Below, piece after piece: positions 50,002-61,834 of a DNA stretch of 64,000 nt (its first letter is position 1; each line of letters opens with the position of its first letter). Location: positions 1,116,001-1,180,000 of the forward strand of contig NZ_CP011427.1 in NCBI RefSeq assembly GCF_001506165.1, given 5' to 3'. Both the position numbers and the translations under genes were made by a program. This stretch comes from Pantoea vagans (GTDB taxonomy: Bacteria; Pseudomonadota; Gammaproteobacteria; Enterobacterales; Enterobacteriaceae). The notes beneath the pieces are model-generated. The model was not told the DNA's origin, did not search any database, and saw nothing but the letters and a program-made list of their open reading frames with translations.

Positions 50002-50968
50002 TATTACCGCCTTAATGGGCAGAGTCCTTTAACCTGCCACCAAAAACAAACCTGCCCAATTTACTCCTCTCATCGTCACAAAAGAAGGGTAGCGCTGGGT
50101 TTTGGCGAGTTTGCCAGTTATTCCCGGCGTACGTAGAGTAAAACGCATCCGTTGTGAGCTGGCCTGGTTTATAAGCCTGCAAACTTGAGTAAGTGTGATA
50201 TTAAATTCTGGGTAAACTGATGACCGCTGTAAAGCGCGTTATCCATAGGTAAAGCAGGTGATTAAGAAATTTTTTATTCACATCCTGTGCGAAAATTCAT
50301 TAGCCACATGATGAAATAGTTAAAGGAATCTTGTTGGATGCCGAAGAAGTGTGCACCGGTGATGAAGCAATAGCTGGTGTCAGGGTATACAGTGCATTCT
50401 TATTCACTTTTTCACAGCAGAATGAGGCGCTAACAAGTGAATGATTAAGGCGATAATTGCGTCTTAAATAGCATTTGTACTGTAACTTTAACGCCTGGTA
50501 TGGGGTTTCAGAATCGGGGTGGTTAAAAAACGCGCAGGGTTGTGGCAGGATAGGCTGGAAAAGCGTTTTGGTCAAAAATTGCGATGTTTTGAACAAAAAC
50601 ATTTCCCTTTAAAGCGTAAAAATGATTAAGTATAATTTATTATTTGATGCACTTTACCGCTTCGCATCAGCATAACATGATGTTATCCCTTTTTGACCCG
50701 CAGGGCCTTTTTGCGGGAAAATAGACAACTACGCAGCTTCCAGCACTTGTACGACATACGTCTTCGGACCAGAAGTTGTTCTGTCTTAAATAGACGGCGC
50801 TGCTCTGATTGCAGAGTGACATATCCGTCGGTATCCGCCTGACACGTTTTTTTCATGGCATCCTCCACACAGGGCTGCCATTAAGCACCATTACCTCTTA
50901 TCTCTTTGATAAGTAGGGTAATACACCAGGGTAGTAGTTTTAAAAAATCTTATAAGTGAAGAAAAAAC
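50002..50968. other. long alaA-lrhA intergenic region
   Basis: A 967-bp, AT-rich gap between divergent alaA and lrhA. It holds one small minus-strand ORF with a strong ribosome binding site (50683-50856) and a CCCGCA/TGCGGG hairpin at about 50697-50717. E. coli also has a long lrhA upstream region. Between 50002 and 50680 I see only AT-rich promoter-like DNA and no named operator. Confidence 0.6.
50683..50856 (-). CDS. putative small basic protein upstream of lrhA
   Basis: 57 residues from the ATG at 50856, starting MKKTCQADTDGYVTLQSEQR and very rich in Lys and Arg towards the C-terminus (LVRRRMSYKCWKLRSCLF, ending KKALRVKKG). An unusually good ribosome binding site, GGAGG, lies 5 bases before the start. 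No domain recognised; three cysteines. A GC hairpin near the 3' end could be part of the gene or a terminator. It may be a real small gene or a leader; similarity evidence is lacking. Confidence 0.45.
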   Translation of the reverse strand: MKKTCQADTDGYVTLQSEQRRLFKTEQLLVRRRMSYKCWKLRSCLFSRKKALRVKKG

Positions 50969-51892
50969 ATGACTAATGCAAATCGTCCGATACTGAATCT
51001 CGACCTCGATCTGCTTCGTACTTTTGTCGCTGTTGCTGACCTGAATACCTTTGCGGCAGCAGCTGCAGCAGTATGCAGAACGCAATCGGCAGTAAGTCAG
51101 CAGATGCAACGTCTGGAACAATTGGTAGGTAAAGAGCTGTTTGCCAGACATGGACGTAATAAACTGCTGACGGAGCATGGCATCCAGTTGCTGGGCTATG
51201 CCAGAAAGATCCTTCGTTTTAACGACGAAGCCTGCACCTCTTTGATGTACAGCAATATCCAGGGCGTACTGACTATCGGTGCCTCTGATGATACTTCCGA
51301 TACCATTCTGCCGTTTCTGCTTAACCGCGTAACGTCGGTGTATCCTAAGCTGGCCATTGATGTGCGCGTTAAGCGCAACCCGTTCATGATGGAAATGCTG
51401 AACCAGGGTGAAGTCGACCTGGTCGTCACCACGTCCAGCCCCGGCAATTTCACCTATCAAGTCCTGCGTACATCACCGACTCTGTGGTACTGCGCGGCGG
51501 ATTATATCTTCCAGCGCGGCGAAGCCATTCCTTTGGTTCTGCTGGATGAGCCAAGCCCTTATCGTGACATGGCGATCGACCATCTCAACGAAGCGGGTAT
51601 CCCTTGGCGCATCTCTTATGTTGCCTCAACGCTGGCTGCGGTGCGTGCTGCTGTTAAAGCCGGTTTAGGTGTTACAGCGCGTCCTGTAGAGATGATGAGC
51701 CCAGAATTGCGTGTTATGGGTGCGGCGGAAGGTCTGCCGGTTCTGCCGGACACACAGTATCTGTTATGCCGCAATCCAGACAGCGATAATGAACTGGCAT
51801 TGGCCATCTTCAATGCGATGCAGTCGACCAATGATCCTTACAATCTGAGTGCAAATCCAGACGGTTCTCTGCTGCTGGATGACGAAGAGTAA
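50969..51892 (+). CDS. lrhA: LrhA LysR-type regulator
   Basis: 307 residues (E. coli LrhA 312). N-terminal winged HTH ([50 protein letters not shown], about 11-60), linker helix, and a LysR effector domain. In E. coli it represses flhDC, and so motility, and affects fimbriae and RpoS; in plant-associated Pantoea relatives LrhA also affects capsule and virulence. Its start has GAAGAAAA upstream, a moderate site. Upstream of the nuo operon as in E. coli. Confidence 0.95.
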   Translation: MTNANRPILNLDLDLLRTFVAVADLNTFAAAAAAVCRTQSAVSQQMQRLEQLVGKELFARHGRNKLLTEHGIQLLGYARKILRFNDEACTSLMYSNIQGVLTIGASDDTSDTILPFLLNRVTSVYPKLAIDVRVKRNPFMMEMLNQGEVDLVVTTSSPGNFTYQVLRTSPTLWYCAADYIFQRGEAIPLVLLDEPSPYRDMAIDHLNEAGIPWRISYVASTLAAVRAAVKAGLGVTARPVEMMSPELRVMGAAEGLPVLPDTQYLLCRNPDSDNELALAIFNAMQSTNDPYNLSANPDGSLLLDDEE

Positions 51893-51954
51893 GGATGGCA
51901 ATAACGGGTCATTCCTCGCAAATGGAATGCCGTTCAATTGTTAAAACATAGAAA

Positions 51955-51995
51955 AAAAAGCCTTAGACTGATGAATATCAGCTAAGGCTTTTTTT
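51955..51995. terminator. terminator after lrhA
   Basis: Nested perfect hairpin (CCTTAG-A-CTGAT-GAAT-ATCAG-CTAAGG) flanked by an A-run and a T-run of seven, making an excellent bidirectional terminator. Confidence 0.93.
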
Positions 51996-52551
51996 ATGCC
52001 TGTTAACTTGCGTTTTTTGACGCTATTTAAGTTACATAATTTCCCTTGTTTCCGAAAAAATGAAATGCGTTCCATTTTTAACCAGAGTGGAATCTTTTTA
52101 TCATTTCGTGCCATCTTTTCCAGGGCATTTACCTGTGCCGATCGGCGTTTTTTCCGGCAAAAAACACCATTCTGTGTCTTAGATCAAAAAAATACCCCCT
52201 CTAAGGGGGGGGAAATCCCCGCAAGACCTGTCAAAATATGATTGTTAAATGCACGATCCATGCATGTGAATACCCGCTACACTAAAATTAACCTCACAAA
52301 CTGAAGCGATTTAGCTGGCATGAAGGGGTTCATTTGTTAATAATATGATTCTGGTGTTAATTAATGTTTGAATGCTTTTGTCAAAGTTGACAAAAGGTTA
52401 TAGAAAGGAGTAAAAAACCCCATAAAAGTGCTGCTTATTTGATAATGACAGCATAGTTTATAAGGTTTTTATCCTTCCCTTGAATCGATGTGGTGTGTTT
52501 GCTGCAACAGTGCAGGATGCCAACGCCACTTTTGATGAGTAAGCAAAGAGT
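51996..52551 (+). promoter_or_regulatory. nuo operon upstream region
   Basis: 556 bp of AT-rich DNA between lrhA and nuoA. It must contain the nuo promoter(s); in E. coli nuo is controlled by ArcA, NarL and Fis over a similar distance. Competing hairpins occur near 52195-52220. An 81-codon frame at 51996 starts in the terminator and looks spurious. Confidence 0.6.
52195..52220 (+). other. mutually exclusive hairpins in the nuo leader
   Basis: CCCCCT-CTA-AGGGGGG can pair, or the 3' part of the eight-G run can pair with the following CCCC (GGGG-AAAT-CCCC), but not both. If transcribed, this could switch structure; it may also be a chance G/C run. Confidence 0.4.
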
Positions 52552-52995
52552 ATGTCGACAACTACAGAAGTGATCGCTCATCACTGGGCATTTATTGTTT
52601 TTATTGTTATCGCGTTTGGCCTGTGCGCCTTTATGTTGACCGGTGGTTGGCTGTTAGGTGGCCGTGCACGAGCGCGTCACAAAGACACCCCGTTTGAATC
52701 GGGTATCGAATCCGTTGGTGATACCCATATACGCCTCTCCGCTAAATTCTATCTGGTTGCGATGTTCTTCGTTATTTTCGACGTCGAAGCCCTCTATTTA
52801 TACGCATGGTCGACCTCAATCCGCGAAAGCGGATGGGTGGGCTTTGTCGAAGCCGCAATTTTCATTTTGGTGCTCTTGGCTGGCTTGGTTTATCTGGTGC
52901 GCATTGGTGCGCTGGATTGGGCCCCTGCGCGTCGTCGCGTCGTGGTCAAATCAATCCCGGTTAGTCACAACCACACCAACCCTCATAAGCAGTAA
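52552..52995 (+). CDS. nuoA: NuoA, complex I subunit A
   Basis: 147 residues, same as E. coli. Three membrane helices (about 15-35, 66-86, 96-116) with the conserved loop [39 protein letters not shown] that links the membrane arm to the quinone site. First gene of the 13-gene nuo operon encoding NADH:quinone oxidoreductase. Confidence 0.97.
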   Translation: MSTTTEVIAHHWAFIVFIVIAFGLCAFMLTGGWLLGGRARARHKDTPFESGIESVGDTHIRLSAKFYLVAMFFVIFDVEALYLYAWSTSIRESGWVGFVEAAIFILVLLAGLVYLVRIGALDWAPARRRVVVKSIPVSHNHTNPHKQ

Positions 52996-53010
52996 AAGCG
53001 AGGCAATAAC

Positions 53011-53691
53011 ATGGACTACACGCTGACACGCGTAGACCCGAACGGCGGCGGTGATAACGATCGTTATCCTTTGCAGAAACAGGAGATTGTGACCGATCCC
53101 CTGGAGCAGCACGTTCATCGCAGCGTCTATATGGGCAAGCTCGAACACGCCCTGCATGACATGGTGAACTGGGGTCGTAAAAACTCTCTCTGGCCTTATA
53201 ACTTCGGCCTTTCCTGTTGCTACGTGGAAATGACCACGTCATTCACTGCGGTGCATGACGTGGCGCGTTTTGGTGCGGAAGTTATGCGTGCCTCTCCTCG
53301 TCAGGCTGACTTTATGGTGATCGCCGGTACGCCATTTACCAAAATGGCGCCGGTTATTCAGCGTTTGTATGACCAGATGCTGGAACCAAAGTGGGTGATC
53401 TCAATGGGTGCCTGTGCCAACTCGGGCGGCATGTACGACATCTATTCCGTGGTACAGGGCGTGGATAAATTCCTGCCTGTCGACGTGTACATCCCTGGCT
53501 GTCCGCCGCGTCCAGAAGCCTACATGCAAGCGCTGCTGCTGCTGCGTGAATCCATTGGTAAAGAGCGCCGTCCATTGTCGTGGGTGGTGGGTGATCAGGG
53601 TGTTTATCGCGCCAATATGCAGCCAGAGCGTGAAAGAAAACGCGGCGAGCGCATTGCCGTGACTAACCTGAGAACGCCAGACGAAGTCTAA
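53011..53691 (+). CDS. nuoB: NuoB, complex I subunit B
   Basis: 226 residues (E. coli 220). Holds the terminal [4Fe-4S] cluster N2 that passes electrons to quinone: ligands in [10 protein letters not shown] (two adjacent Cys), [12 protein letters not shown] and [11 protein letters not shown]. Slightly longer near the N-terminus (an extra stretch around [13 protein letters not shown]). 15 bp after nuoA. Confidence 0.97.
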   Translation: MDYTLTRVDPNGGGDNDRYPLQKQEIVTDPLEQHVHRSVYMGKLEHALHDMVNWGRKNSLWPYNFGLSCCYVEMTTSFTAVHDVARFGAEVMRASPRQADFMVIAGTPFTKMAPVIQRLYDQMLEPKWVISMGACANSGGMYDIYSVVQGVDKFLPVDVYIPGCPPRPEAYMQALLLLRESIGKERRPLSWVVGDQGVYRANMQPERERKRGERIAVTNLRTPDEV

Positions 53692-53807
53692 GCTTCCCGT
53701 ACACGGATGGCACAGCGGCCGCAGCAGAACATCACAATTTAATGTGCGCCGCCATCCTGACGCCTTCTTTTGAGTGCCTGATAACAGGCCGGAATGGTGA
53801 GTAACGT

Positions 53808-55607
53808 ATGACAGATTTAACCACGCAAGATCTCGCACAGCCGTCATGGCAAACCCGCGATCACCTGGACGATCCAGTGGTCGGCGAGCTGCGTAACCGT
53901 TTTGGGCCGGATGCCTTTACCGTTCAGGCCACCCGCACCGGCATTCCGGTGGTTTGGGTGAAGCGTGAACAGTTACTGGAAATTGTCGAATTCCTGCGTA
54001 AGCTGCCGAAGCCGTATGTCATGCTGTATGACTTACATGGTTTCGATGAGCGTTTACGTACCCACCGCGCAGGCTTACCTGCCGCGGATTTTTCCGTTTT
54101 CTATCACCTGCTTTCGATTGAACGCAACCGTGACATCATGCTCAAGGTGGCGTTGTCTGAAAACGATCTGAATGTGCCGACCATCACCAAAATCTTTGCC
54201 AATGCCAACTGGTATGAGCGCGAAACCTGGGAGATGTTTGGTATCACCTTCAATGGCCACCCGCACCTGACGCGCATCATGATGCCACAGACTTGGGAAG
54301 GCCATCCGCTGCGCAAAGATTACCCGGCGCGCGCGACCGAATTCGATCCGTTTGAACTGACTAAACAGAAAGAAGATCTGGAGATGGAGGCGCTGACCTT
54401 CAAGCCTGAAGACTGGGGCATGAAGCGCAGTACCACCAATGAGGACTTTATGTTCCTCAACCTGGGTCCTAACCACCCCTCTGCGCACGGTGCATTCCGT
54501 ATCATCCTGCAGTTGGATGGTGAAGAGATCGTCGACTGCGTACCGGATGTCGGTTACCACCACCGTGGTGCTGAGAAGATGGGCGAGCGTCAGTCATGGC
54601 ACAGTTACATTCCGTACACCGACCGCATCGAGTATCTCGGCGGCTGTGTGAACGAAATGCCTTACGTACTGGCGGTGGAAAAACTGGCCGGTATCACCGT
54701 GCCGGATCGCGTTAACGTGATCCGCGTGATGCTGTCTGAGCTGTTCCGCATCAACAGCCACTTGCTGTACATCTCCACCTTCATTCAGGACGTCGGCGCA
54801 ATGACGCCGGTGTTCTTCGCCTTTACCGACCGTCAGAAAATTTATGACGTGGTCGAAGCGATTACCGGTTTCCGCATGCACCCCGCCTGGTTCCGTATTG
54901 GCGGCGTGGCACATGACCTGCCGAAAGGCTGGGAGCGTCTGCTGCGCGAATTCCTCGACTGGATGCCAAAGCGTCTGAAAGAGTATGACAAAGCGGCACT
55001 GCGCAATACCGTATTGATGGGCCGTTCACAAGGTGTGGCAGCTTACAACATGGACGAAGCACTGGCGTGGGGCACCACCGGTGCTGGCCTGCGTGCCACC
55101 GGGCTGGACTTCGACGTGCGTAAATGGCGTCCATACTCAGGCTATGAAAACTTCGATTTCGAGATCCCGGTTGGTGCTGGCATCAGTGATGCCTACACCC
55201 GCGTTCAGCTGAAAATGGAAGAGATGTGGCAGTCACTGCGTATTCTGGAACAGTGTCTGAAAAACATGCCGGAAGGCCCGTTCAAAGCGGATCATCCGCT
55301 GACCACGCCGCCGCCAAAAGAGCGCACGCTGCAACACATCGAAACCCTGATCACTCACTTCCTGCAGGTGTCGTGGGGCCCCGTCATGCCGGCCAACGAA
55401 TCCTTCCAGATGATCGAGGCGACCAAAGGGATCAACAGCTACTACCTGACCAGCGATGGCAGCACCATGAGCTACCGCACCCGCGTGCGCACGCCAAGCT
55501 TCCCGCACCTGCAGCAGATCCCATCCGTGATCCGCGGCAGCCTGGTATCCGACTTGATCGTTTACCTCGGTAGTATCGATTTTGTTATGTCAGACGTGGA
55601 CCGCTAA
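53808..55607 (+). CDS. nuoC: NuoCD, fused complex I subunits C and D
   Basis: 599 residues (E. coli NuoCD 596-600). The NuoC part occupies about 1-190 ([24 protein letters not shown]) and the NuoD part follows from about 200 ([45 protein letters not shown]), which shapes the quinone pocket. The fusion is normal for enterobacteria. 116-bp gap before it; nuoE begins 2 bases after its stop. Confidence 0.97.
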   Translation: MTDLTTQDLAQPSWQTRDHLDDPVVGELRNRFGPDAFTVQATRTGIPVVWVKREQLLEIVEFLRKLPKPYVMLYDLHGFDERLRTHRAGLPAADFSVFYHLLSIERNRDIMLKVALSENDLNVPTITKIFANANWYERETWEMFGITFNGHPHLTRIMMPQTWEGHPLRKDYPARATEFDPFELTKQKEDLEMEALTFKPEDWGMKRSTTNEDFMFLNLGPNHPSAHGAFRIILQLDGEEIVDCVPDVGYHHRGAEKMGERQSWHSYIPYTDRIEYLGGCVNEMPYVLAVEKLAGITVPDRVNVIRVMLSELFRINSHLLYISTFIQDVGAMTPVFFAFTDRQKIYDVVEAITGFRMHPAWFRIGGVAHDLPKGWERLLREFLDWMPKRLKEYDKAALRNTVLMGRSQGVAAYNMDEALAWGTTGAGLRATGLDFDVRKWRPYSGYENFDFEIPVGAGISDAYTRVQLKMEEMWQSLRILEQCLKNMPEGPFKADHPLTTPPPKERTLQHIETLITHFLQVSWGPVMPANESFQMIEATKGINSYYLTSDGSTMSYRTRVRTPSFPHLQQIPSVIRGSLVSDLIVYLGSIDFVMSDVDR

Positions 55608-55609
55608 TC

Positions 55610-56125
55610 ATGCACGATCAAAAAATTGCTATTCACACTATCGACCCTGATGAGGTCTTTGTGCTGAGCGAGACCGAGCACCACGCTATCGAGCACGAAA
55701 AACACCATTACGAAGATGCGCGCGCCGCCTCGATTGAAGCGTTGAAGATCGTGCAGAAACAGCGTGGTTGGGTGCCAGATGGTGCCATTAATGCCATTGC
55801 TGATGTGCTGGGCATTCCAGCCAGTGACGTGGAAGGTGTCGCCACCTTCTATAGCCAAATCTACCGCACGCCGGTTGGCCGTCATGTGATCCGTTACTGC
55901 GACAGTGTGGTATGTCACATCACCGGTTTCCAGGGCATTCAGGCTGCACTTGAGCAGAACCTGAACATCAAGCCAGGCCAGACCACAGCCGATGGCCGCT
56001 TCACGCTGCTGCCAACCTGCTGCCTGGGCAACTGTGATAAAGGCCCAACCATGATGGTGGATGAAGATACCCACGTTCATCTGACGCCGGAAGGCATCGC
56101 CAACCTGCTGGAGCAGTATCAATGA
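55610..56125 (+). CDS. nuoE: NuoE, complex I subunit E
   Basis: 171 residues (E. coli 166), thioredoxin-like [2Fe-2S] (N1a) protein of the NADH module. Cluster ligands: CDSVVC and CCLGNCD. The N-terminus is a few residues longer than in E. coli. The stop overlaps the nuoF start by ATGA. Confidence 0.97.
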   Translation: MHDQKIAIHTIDPDEVFVLSETEHHAIEHEKHHYEDARAASIEALKIVQKQRGWVPDGAINAIADVLGIPASDVEGVATFYSQIYRTPVGRHVIRYCDSVVCHITGFQGIQAALEQNLNIKPGQTTADGRFTLLPTCCLGNCDKGPTMMVDEDTHVHLTPEGIANLLEQYQ

Positions 56126-57468
56126 CCATTAAACAGATCATTCGTACTGCGGAAACGCACCCTCTGACATGGCGTCTGCGCGACGACAAGCAGCCGGTGT
56201 GGATCGATGAATATCGCAGTAAAAACGGCTATGTCGGTGCGGAAAAAGCCTTAAAAGAATTCAGCCAGGACGAAATCGTGGCGGCGGTGAAAGACTCCGG
56301 TCTGAAAGGCCGTGGTGGTGCAGGCTTTAACACCGGCCTGAAATGGAGCCTGATGCCGAAAGACGAATCCATGAACATCCGTTACCTGCTGTGTAACGCC
56401 GATGAAATGGAGCCGGGCACCTATAAAGACCGCTTGCTGATGGAGCAGATGCCGCACCAACTGGTGGAAGGCATGCTGATCAGTGCGTTCGCTTTGAAGG
56501 CTTACCGTGGCTACATCTTCCTGCGTGGCGAGTACATCGAAGCGGCTGTTCATCTGCGCCGCGCGATTGCCGAAGCCACCGAAGCCGGCTACCTCGGTAA
56601 AAACATTCTCGGCACCGGATTCGATTTTGAGCTGATCGTGCACACCGGCGCAGGGCGTTATATCTGCGGTGAAGAAACGGCACTGATCAACTCGCTGGAA
56701 GGCCGCCGCGCGAATCCGCGCTCTAAGCCGCCATTCCCGGCGAGTGCGGGCGTTTGGGGCAAGCCAACCTGCGTTAACAACGTGGAAACCTTGTCCAACG
56801 TGCCTGCGATCTTCCTCAACGGCGTTGACTGGTACAAAAATATCTCTACCAGCGAAGACACCGGCACCAAAATGATGGGCTTCTCTGGCCGCGTGAAAAA
56901 CCCAGGTGTGTGGGAACTGCCATTTGGCACCACCGCGCGTGAAATTCTGGAAGATTATGCGGGTGGCATGCGCGATGGCCTGAAATTCAAAGCCTGGCAG
57001 CCGGGCGGTGCGGGCACCGACTTCCTGACCGATCAGCATCTCGATCTGCCAATGGAATTTGCCAGCATCGGCAAAGCCGGAAGCCGTTTGGGTACCGCGC
57101 TGGCGATGGCGGTCGATCACGAGATCAACATGGTTTCACTGGTGCGTAACCTCGAAGAGTTCTTTGCGCGTGAATCCTGTGGCTGGTGTACGCCATGCCG
57201 TGATGGATTGCCGTGGAGCGTGAAGATCCTGCGTGCGCTGGAGCAGAAAAAAGGCCAGCCGGGTGATATCGAAACCCTGCAGCAGCTTTGCCGCCAGCTC
57301 GGTCCAGGTAAAACCTTCTGTGCCCACGCACCAGGTGCCGTTGAGCCATTGCAGAGCGCGATTAAATATTTCCGTGAAGAGTTTGAAGCCGGCATTGCGC
57401 CGCAGGTGTTTGGCAATACCCGATCGATCGGTGGTATTCAGCCCAACCTGCTGAAAGCGCGCTGGTAA
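56122..57468 (+). CDS. nuoF: NuoF, NADH-binding subunit of complex I
   Basis: 448 residues (E. coli 445). Binds NADH and [17 protein letters not shown] with the nucleotide Gly-rich loop, and FMN site [19 protein letters not shown]. The N3 [4Fe-4S] ligands are in [12 protein letters not shown] and the later KTFCAHAPG. Coupled to nuoE; a 104-bp gap with a hairpin separates it from nuoG. Confidence 0.97.
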   Translation: MTIKQIIRTAETHPLTWRLRDDKQPVWIDEYRSKNGYVGAEKALKEFSQDEIVAAVKDSGLKGRGGAGFNTGLKWSLMPKDESMNIRYLLCNADEMEPGTYKDRLLMEQMPHQLVEGMLISAFALKAYRGYIFLRGEYIEAAVHLRRAIAEATEAGYLGKNILGTGFDFELIVHTGAGRYICGEETALINSLEGRRANPRSKPPFPASAGVWGKPTCVNNVETLSNVPAIFLNGVDWYKNISTSEDTGTKMMGFSGRVKNPGVWELPFGTTAREILEDYAGGMRDGLKFKAWQPGGAGTDFLTDQHLDLPMEFASIGKAGSRLGTALAMAVDHEINMVSLVRNLEEFFARESCGWCTPCRDGLPWSVKILRALEQKKGQPGDIETLQQLCRQLGPGKTFCAHAPGAVEPLQSAIKYFREEFEAGIAPQVFGNTRSIGGIQPNLLKARW

Positions 57469-57572
57469 TCAGCCGCCGTACACGGAATTCACCCTGAGCC
57501 GACCCGGCTTAGGGGACAGAATTAGATGTTTAACGCTCGTCTTAGGGCGAGCCTTACGGAAGCATGTTCACT

Positions 57573-60296
57573 ATGGCTACAATCCATGTAGACGGTAAAG
57601 AATATCATGTGAACGGAGCGGACAACCTGTTGCAGGCGTGTCTCTCTCTGGGCCTTGATATTCCTTATTTTTGCTGGCATCCGGCGCTGGGAAGCGTGGG
57701 AGCCTGCCGCCAGTGCGCGGTGAAGCAATTCCAGAATGCCGAAGATACCCGCGGTCGCCTTGTCATGTCCTGTATGACACCGGCGTCGGACGGCACCTTT
57801 ATCTCCATCGACGATGGCGAAGCCAAAGAGTTTCGTGAAAGCGTGGTGGAATGGCTGATGACCAACCACCCGCACGACTGTCCGGTGTGCGAAGAGGGCG
57901 GTAACTGCCACCTGCAAGATATGACGGTAATGACCGGCCATAGCTTCCGTCGTTATCGCTTCACCAAACGTACTCACCAGAATCAGGATCTCGGCCCGTT
58001 CATCTCGCATGAAATGAACCGCTGTATCGCCTGTTATCGCTGTGTGCGTTACTACAAAGATTACGCAGACGGCAAAGATCTGGGCGTCTATGGTGCCCAC
58101 GACAACGTCTACTTTGGCCGCCCGGAAGATGGCACGCTGGAGAGCGAATTCTCCGGTAACCTGGTCGAAATCTGCCCAACCGGCGTGTTCACGGATAAAA
58201 CCCACTCAGAACGCTATAACCGTAAATGGGATATGCAGTTCGCGCCAAGCATCTGCCAGCAGTGCAGCGTGGGTTGTAACACCAGCCCTGGCGAACGTTA
58301 CGGCGAACTGCGTCGTATCGAGAACCGTTACAACGGTACCGTTAACCACTACTTCCTGTGCGATCGCGGGCGTTTCGGTTACGGCTATGTGAACCGCAAG
58401 GATCGTCCACGTCATCCAGTACAGAAACGCGGCAACGATTGGGTCAGCCTCAATGCTGAACAAGCGGTCAATGCGGCAGCTGACGTACTGCGTCAGGCGA
58501 AAAAAGTGATCGGTATTGGTTCACCGCGCGCCAGCATTGAAAGCAACTTTGCGCTGCGTGAACTGGTCGGTGCAGAGAACTTCTCAACCGGTATGCCAGC
58601 AGGCGAACAGGCTCGCGTCGAGTTAATGCTGAAAGTGCTGCAGGAGGGCGGAATCTACACGCCTTCTCTGCGCGAAATTGAAAGCTACGATGCGGTACTG
58701 GTGTTGGGTGAAGACCTGACTCAAGTGGGTGCGCGCGTGGCGTTGTCTGTGCGTCAGGCAGTGAAAGGCAAAGCACGTGAAATGGCAGCCGCACAGAAAG
58801 TGGCCGACTGGCAGATCGCGGCGATCCTCAACATTGGCCAGCACGCCAAACATCCGCTGTTTGTCACCAACGTCGATGAAACCCGGCTGGATGACATCGC
58901 CGCGTGGAGCTATCGTGCACCGGTAGAAGACCAAGCGCGCCTTGGTTTTGCTATCGCTAATGCGCTGGATGAAACTGCACCTGCGGTAAATGGCTTCGAC
59001 ACTAAGCTGAACGGCAAGCTGGATGTGGTGGTACAGGCATTAGCGGGGGCGAAAAAACCGCTGATCATTTCCGGTACTCACTCCGGTAGCATTGCAATGA
59101 TTGAAGCGGCCGCCAACGTAGCGAAAGCATTGAAAGGTCGCGGTGCCGATGTAGGTATCACCTTCCTCGCTGGCGCAGCGAACAGCTTTGGTCTCGGCCT
59201 GATGGGCGGACAATCGCTGGATAGCGCACTGGAACAGCTGGATAAAGGCGAAGCGGAAGCGCTGATCGTCTTAGAGAACGATCTCTACCGTCACGCGCCA
59301 AAAGCCACCGTTGATGCAGCACTGCACAACACCGCACACGTCATTGTGGTGGATCATCAACGTACCGCCACGCTGGAGAAAGCCGGCCTCGTGCTGTCAA
59401 CTGCCAGCTTTGCGGAGAGCGACGGCACCTCGATCAACCAGGAAGGCCGTGCTCAGCGCTTCTTCCAGGTTTACGATCCCGCTTACTACGACAACAGCGT
59501 TGTCATGCTGGAGAGCTGGCGTTGGTTGCACTCGCTGCACAGCACGGTAGAAAGCCGTCAAATCGACTGGACGCTGCTTGATCACGTCATTGACGCCACC
59601 GTTGCGGCGCTGCCGCAGCTGAAAGGTATTAAAGACGCGGCACCGGATGCCAGCTTCCGTATCCGTGGTCAGAAACTGGCGCGTTCACCGCACCGTAACA
59701 GTGGCCGTACCGCCATGCGTGCCAATATCAGCGTGCACGAACCGCGCCAGCCGCAGGATAAAGACACCATGTTTGCCTTCTCGATGGAAGGTAACAACCA
59801 GCCAAGCGCACCGCGCTCGCAGATTCCATTTGCCTGGGCGCCAGGCTGGAACTCCCCGCAGGCATGGAACAAGTTCCAGGCTGAAGTGGGTGGCAAACTG
59901 CGTCATGGCGATCCGGGTGTGCGTCTGTTCGAAGCCGGTGAAGGCTCATTGCCTTGGTTCACTGCGGTACCAGAAAGCTTTGTTGAAGGCAGTCAATACC
60001 GCGTTGCGCCTTACTACCAATTGTTTGGTAGTGAAGAGATGACCCAGCGTTCACCGACCTTCCAGAAGCGTATGTCACCTGCCACATTGGTGATTAACCC
60101 TGCTGATGCGGAAAAACTGGGTGTGAACAACGGTTCTGCAGTTGAGCTGGTGTGTGCCGGTGAAACCTTGCGCCTGCCGGTCCGTTTCTCTGCTTCCTTG
60201 CAAGCAGGGCAGGTGGGGCTGCCGCTGGGAATGCCGGGTGTGCCGCCATTCCTCTCGGGCGCGCAAATTGACAAATTGCAGGAGGCCGCGCAATGA
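57573..60296 (+). CDS. nuoG: NuoG, complex I subunit G (Fe-S)
   Basis: 907 residues (E. coli NuoG 908). N-terminal ferredoxin domain with N1b ([2Fe-2S], [15 protein letters not shown]), the His-Cys3 N5 and Cys4 N4 clusters ([23 protein letters not shown]), the E. coli-type extra N7 cluster (CQQCSVGC), then a molybdopterin-oxidoreductase-like domain. I use the ATG at 57573 ([11 protein letters not shown]), which matches the family and has a better spaced GGAAG site; the ATG at 57564 is the alternative. The stop overlaps nuoH by ATGA. Confidence 0.96.
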   Translation: MATIHVDGKEYHVNGADNLLQACLSLGLDIPYFCWHPALGSVGACRQCAVKQFQNAEDTRGRLVMSCMTPASDGTFISIDDGEAKEFRESVVEWLMTNHPHDCPVCEEGGNCHLQDMTVMTGHSFRRYRFTKRTHQNQDLGPFISHEMNRCIACYRCVRYYKDYADGKDLGVYGAHDNVYFGRPEDGTLESEFSGNLVEICPTGVFTDKTHSERYNRKWDMQFAPSICQQCSVGCNTSPGERYGELRRIENRYNGTVNHYFLCDRGRFGYGYVNRKDRPRHPVQKRGNDWVSLNAEQAVNAAADVLRQAKKVIGIGSPRASIESNFALRELVGAENFSTGMPAGEQARVELMLKVLQEGGIYTPSLREIESYDAVLVLGEDLTQVGARVALSVRQAVKGKAREMAAAQKVADWQIAAILNIGQHAKHPLFVTNVDETRLDDIAAWSYRAPVEDQARLGFAIANALDETAPAVNGFDTKLNGKLDVVVQALAGAKKPLIISGTHSGSIAMIEAAANVAKALKGRGADVGITFLAGAANSFGLGLMGGQSLDSALEQLDKGEAEALIVLENDLYRHAPKATVDAALHNTAHVIVVDHQRTATLEKAGLVLSTASFAESDGTSINQEGRAQRFFQVYDPAYYDNSVVMLESWRWLHSLHSTVESRQIDWTLLDHVIDATVAALPQLKGIKDAAPDASFRIRGQKLARSPHRNSGRTAMRANISVHEPRQPQDKDTMFAFSMEGNNQPSAPRSQIPFAWAPGWNSPQAWNKFQAEVGGKLRHGDPGVRLFEAGEGSLPWFTAVPESFVEGSQYRVAPYYQLFGSEEMTQRSPTFQKRMSPATLVINPADAEKLGVNNGSAVELVCAGETLRLPVRFSASLQAGQVGLPLGMPGVPPFLSGAQIDKLQEAAQ

Positions 60297-61270
60297 GCTG
60301 GCTGACACCGGACGTTATCGACATCCTTATCCAGATCCTGAAAACCATTGTGATCTTGCTGGTGGTGGTGGGTTGTGGTGCCTTCATGAGTTTCGCCGAG
60401 CGTCGTCTGCTCGGCTTATGGCAGAACCGTTACGGTCCGAACCGTGTGGGTTGGGGCGGCTCGCTGCAGCTGGCCGCCGACATGATCAAAATGTTCTTTA
60501 AAGAGGACTGGGTTCCGCCGTTCACCGATCGCTTCATCTTTACCCTGGCACCCGTGATTGCCTTTGTGTCACTGCTGCTGGCGTTTGCCATTGTGCCGGT
60601 TTCACCGACCTGGATGGTGACAGACCTGAACATCGGTTTGTTGTTCTTCCTGATGATGGCAGGTCTGGCCGTTTACGCCGTGCTGTTCGCCGGTTGGTCG
60701 AGTAACAACAAATACTCGCTGCTGGGTGCGATGCGTGCGTCGGCGCAAACGCTGAGCTACGAAGTGTTCCTTGGCCTGTCGCTGATGGGTGTGGTGGCGC
60801 AAGCCGGTTCGTTCAATATGAACGCCATCGTCGAAAGCCAGACGCATTTGTGGAACATCATTCCGCAGTTCTTTGGCTTTGTGACCTTCTGCATCGCGGG
60901 TGTTGCGGTTTGTCACCGTCACCCGTTTGACCAGCCAGAAGCGGAACAGGAACTGGCTGATGGTTACCACATTGAATATGCCGGTATGAAGTTCGGCCTG
61001 TTCTTTGTCGGTGAATACGTGGCCATAACCACGGTTTCAGCGCTGATTGTCACGCTGTTCTTCGGTGGCTGGCACGGTCCATTCCTGCCGCCATTCATCT
61101 GGTTCGCCCTGAAAACGGCGTTCTTTATGGTGATGTTTATCCTGATTCGTGCTGCGCTGCCGCGTCCACGTTATGACCAGGTGCTGTCGTTCGGCTGGAA
61201 AGTATGTCTGCCGTTGACGTTATTGAACCTGCTGGCGACCGCCGCAGTGATTCTGTACAGCGCGCAGTAA
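60293..61270 (+). CDS. nuoH: NuoH, complex I subunit H
   Basis: 325 residues, same as E. coli. Eight membrane helices; forms the heel of the quinone chamber. Conserved [33 protein letters not shown] and [33 protein letters not shown] loop (here [20 protein letters not shown]). Overlaps nuoG by 4 bases. Confidence 0.97.
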   Translation: MSWLTPDVIDILIQILKTIVILLVVVGCGAFMSFAERRLLGLWQNRYGPNRVGWGGSLQLAADMIKMFFKEDWVPPFTDRFIFTLAPVIAFVSLLLAFAIVPVSPTWMVTDLNIGLLFFLMMAGLAVYAVLFAGWSSNNKYSLLGAMRASAQTLSYEVFLGLSLMGVVAQAGSFNMNAIVESQTHLWNIIPQFFGFVTFCIAGVAVCHRHPFDQPEAEQELADGYHIEYAGMKFGLFFVGEYVAITTVSALIVTLFFGGWHGPFLPPFIWFALKTAFFMVMFILIRAALPRPRYDQVLSFGWKVCLPLTLLNLLATAAVILYSAQ

Positions 61271-61281
61271 GGGGTTTTGAG

Positions 61282-61824
61282 ATGACTTTAAAAGATATTG
61301 TCGTTGGCTTCGGCACGACAGTGCGCAGTATCTGGATGATAGGCATGCATGCCTTCGCCAAACGCGAAACCCAGATGTATCCAGAAGAGCCGGTATATCT
61401 GCCGCCGCGCTATCGTGGCCGTATTGTGTTGACGCGCGATCCGGACGGCGAAGAGCGCTGCGTTGCCTGTAACCTGTGTGCGGTAGCCTGCCCAGTGGGA
61501 TGTATCTCACTGCAAAAAGCAGAAACTGTCGATGGTCGTTGGTATCCAGAATTTTTCCGCATCAACTTCTCACGCTGCATTTTCTGCGGTTTGTGTGAAG
61601 AGGCTTGCCCAACCACCGCAATCCAGCTGACCCCGGATTTTGAACTGGGTGAATTTAAGCGTCAGGACTTGGTGTATGAGAAGCAAGACTTGCTGATTTC
61701 CGGTCCGGGTAAATATCCGGAGTACAACTTCTATCGCATGGCGGGTATGGCGATCGACGGGAAAGAGAAAGGCGAAGCGGAAAACGAAGCCAAGCCAATC
61801 GACGTCAAAAGCTTGTTACCTTAA
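61282..61824 (+). CDS. nuoI: NuoI, complex I subunit I (2 x [4Fe-4S])
   Basis: 180 residues, same as E. coli. Two ferredoxin motifs, [12 protein letters not shown] and [12 protein letters not shown], hold clusters N6a and N6b that relay electrons to N2 in NuoB. The ATG at 61282 (MTLKDIVVG) has a short AAGGGG site; an upstream in-frame start inside nuoH is not real. Starts 11 bp after nuoH. Confidence 0.97.
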   Translation: MTLKDIVVGFGTTVRSIWMIGMHAFAKRETQMYPEEPVYLPPRYRGRIVLTRDPDGEERCVACNLCAVACPVGCISLQKAETVDGRWYPEFFRINFSRCIFCGLCEEACPTTAIQLTPDFELGEFKRQDLVYEKQDLLISGPGKYPEYNFYRMAGMAIDGKEKGEAENEAKPIDVKSLLP

Positions 61825-61834
61825 GGAGCCAGGT

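Noticed and set aside
51996..52241. 81-codon frame before nuoA
   Set aside because: Starts inside the lrhA terminator T-run, has no ribosome binding site and an unlikely composition.
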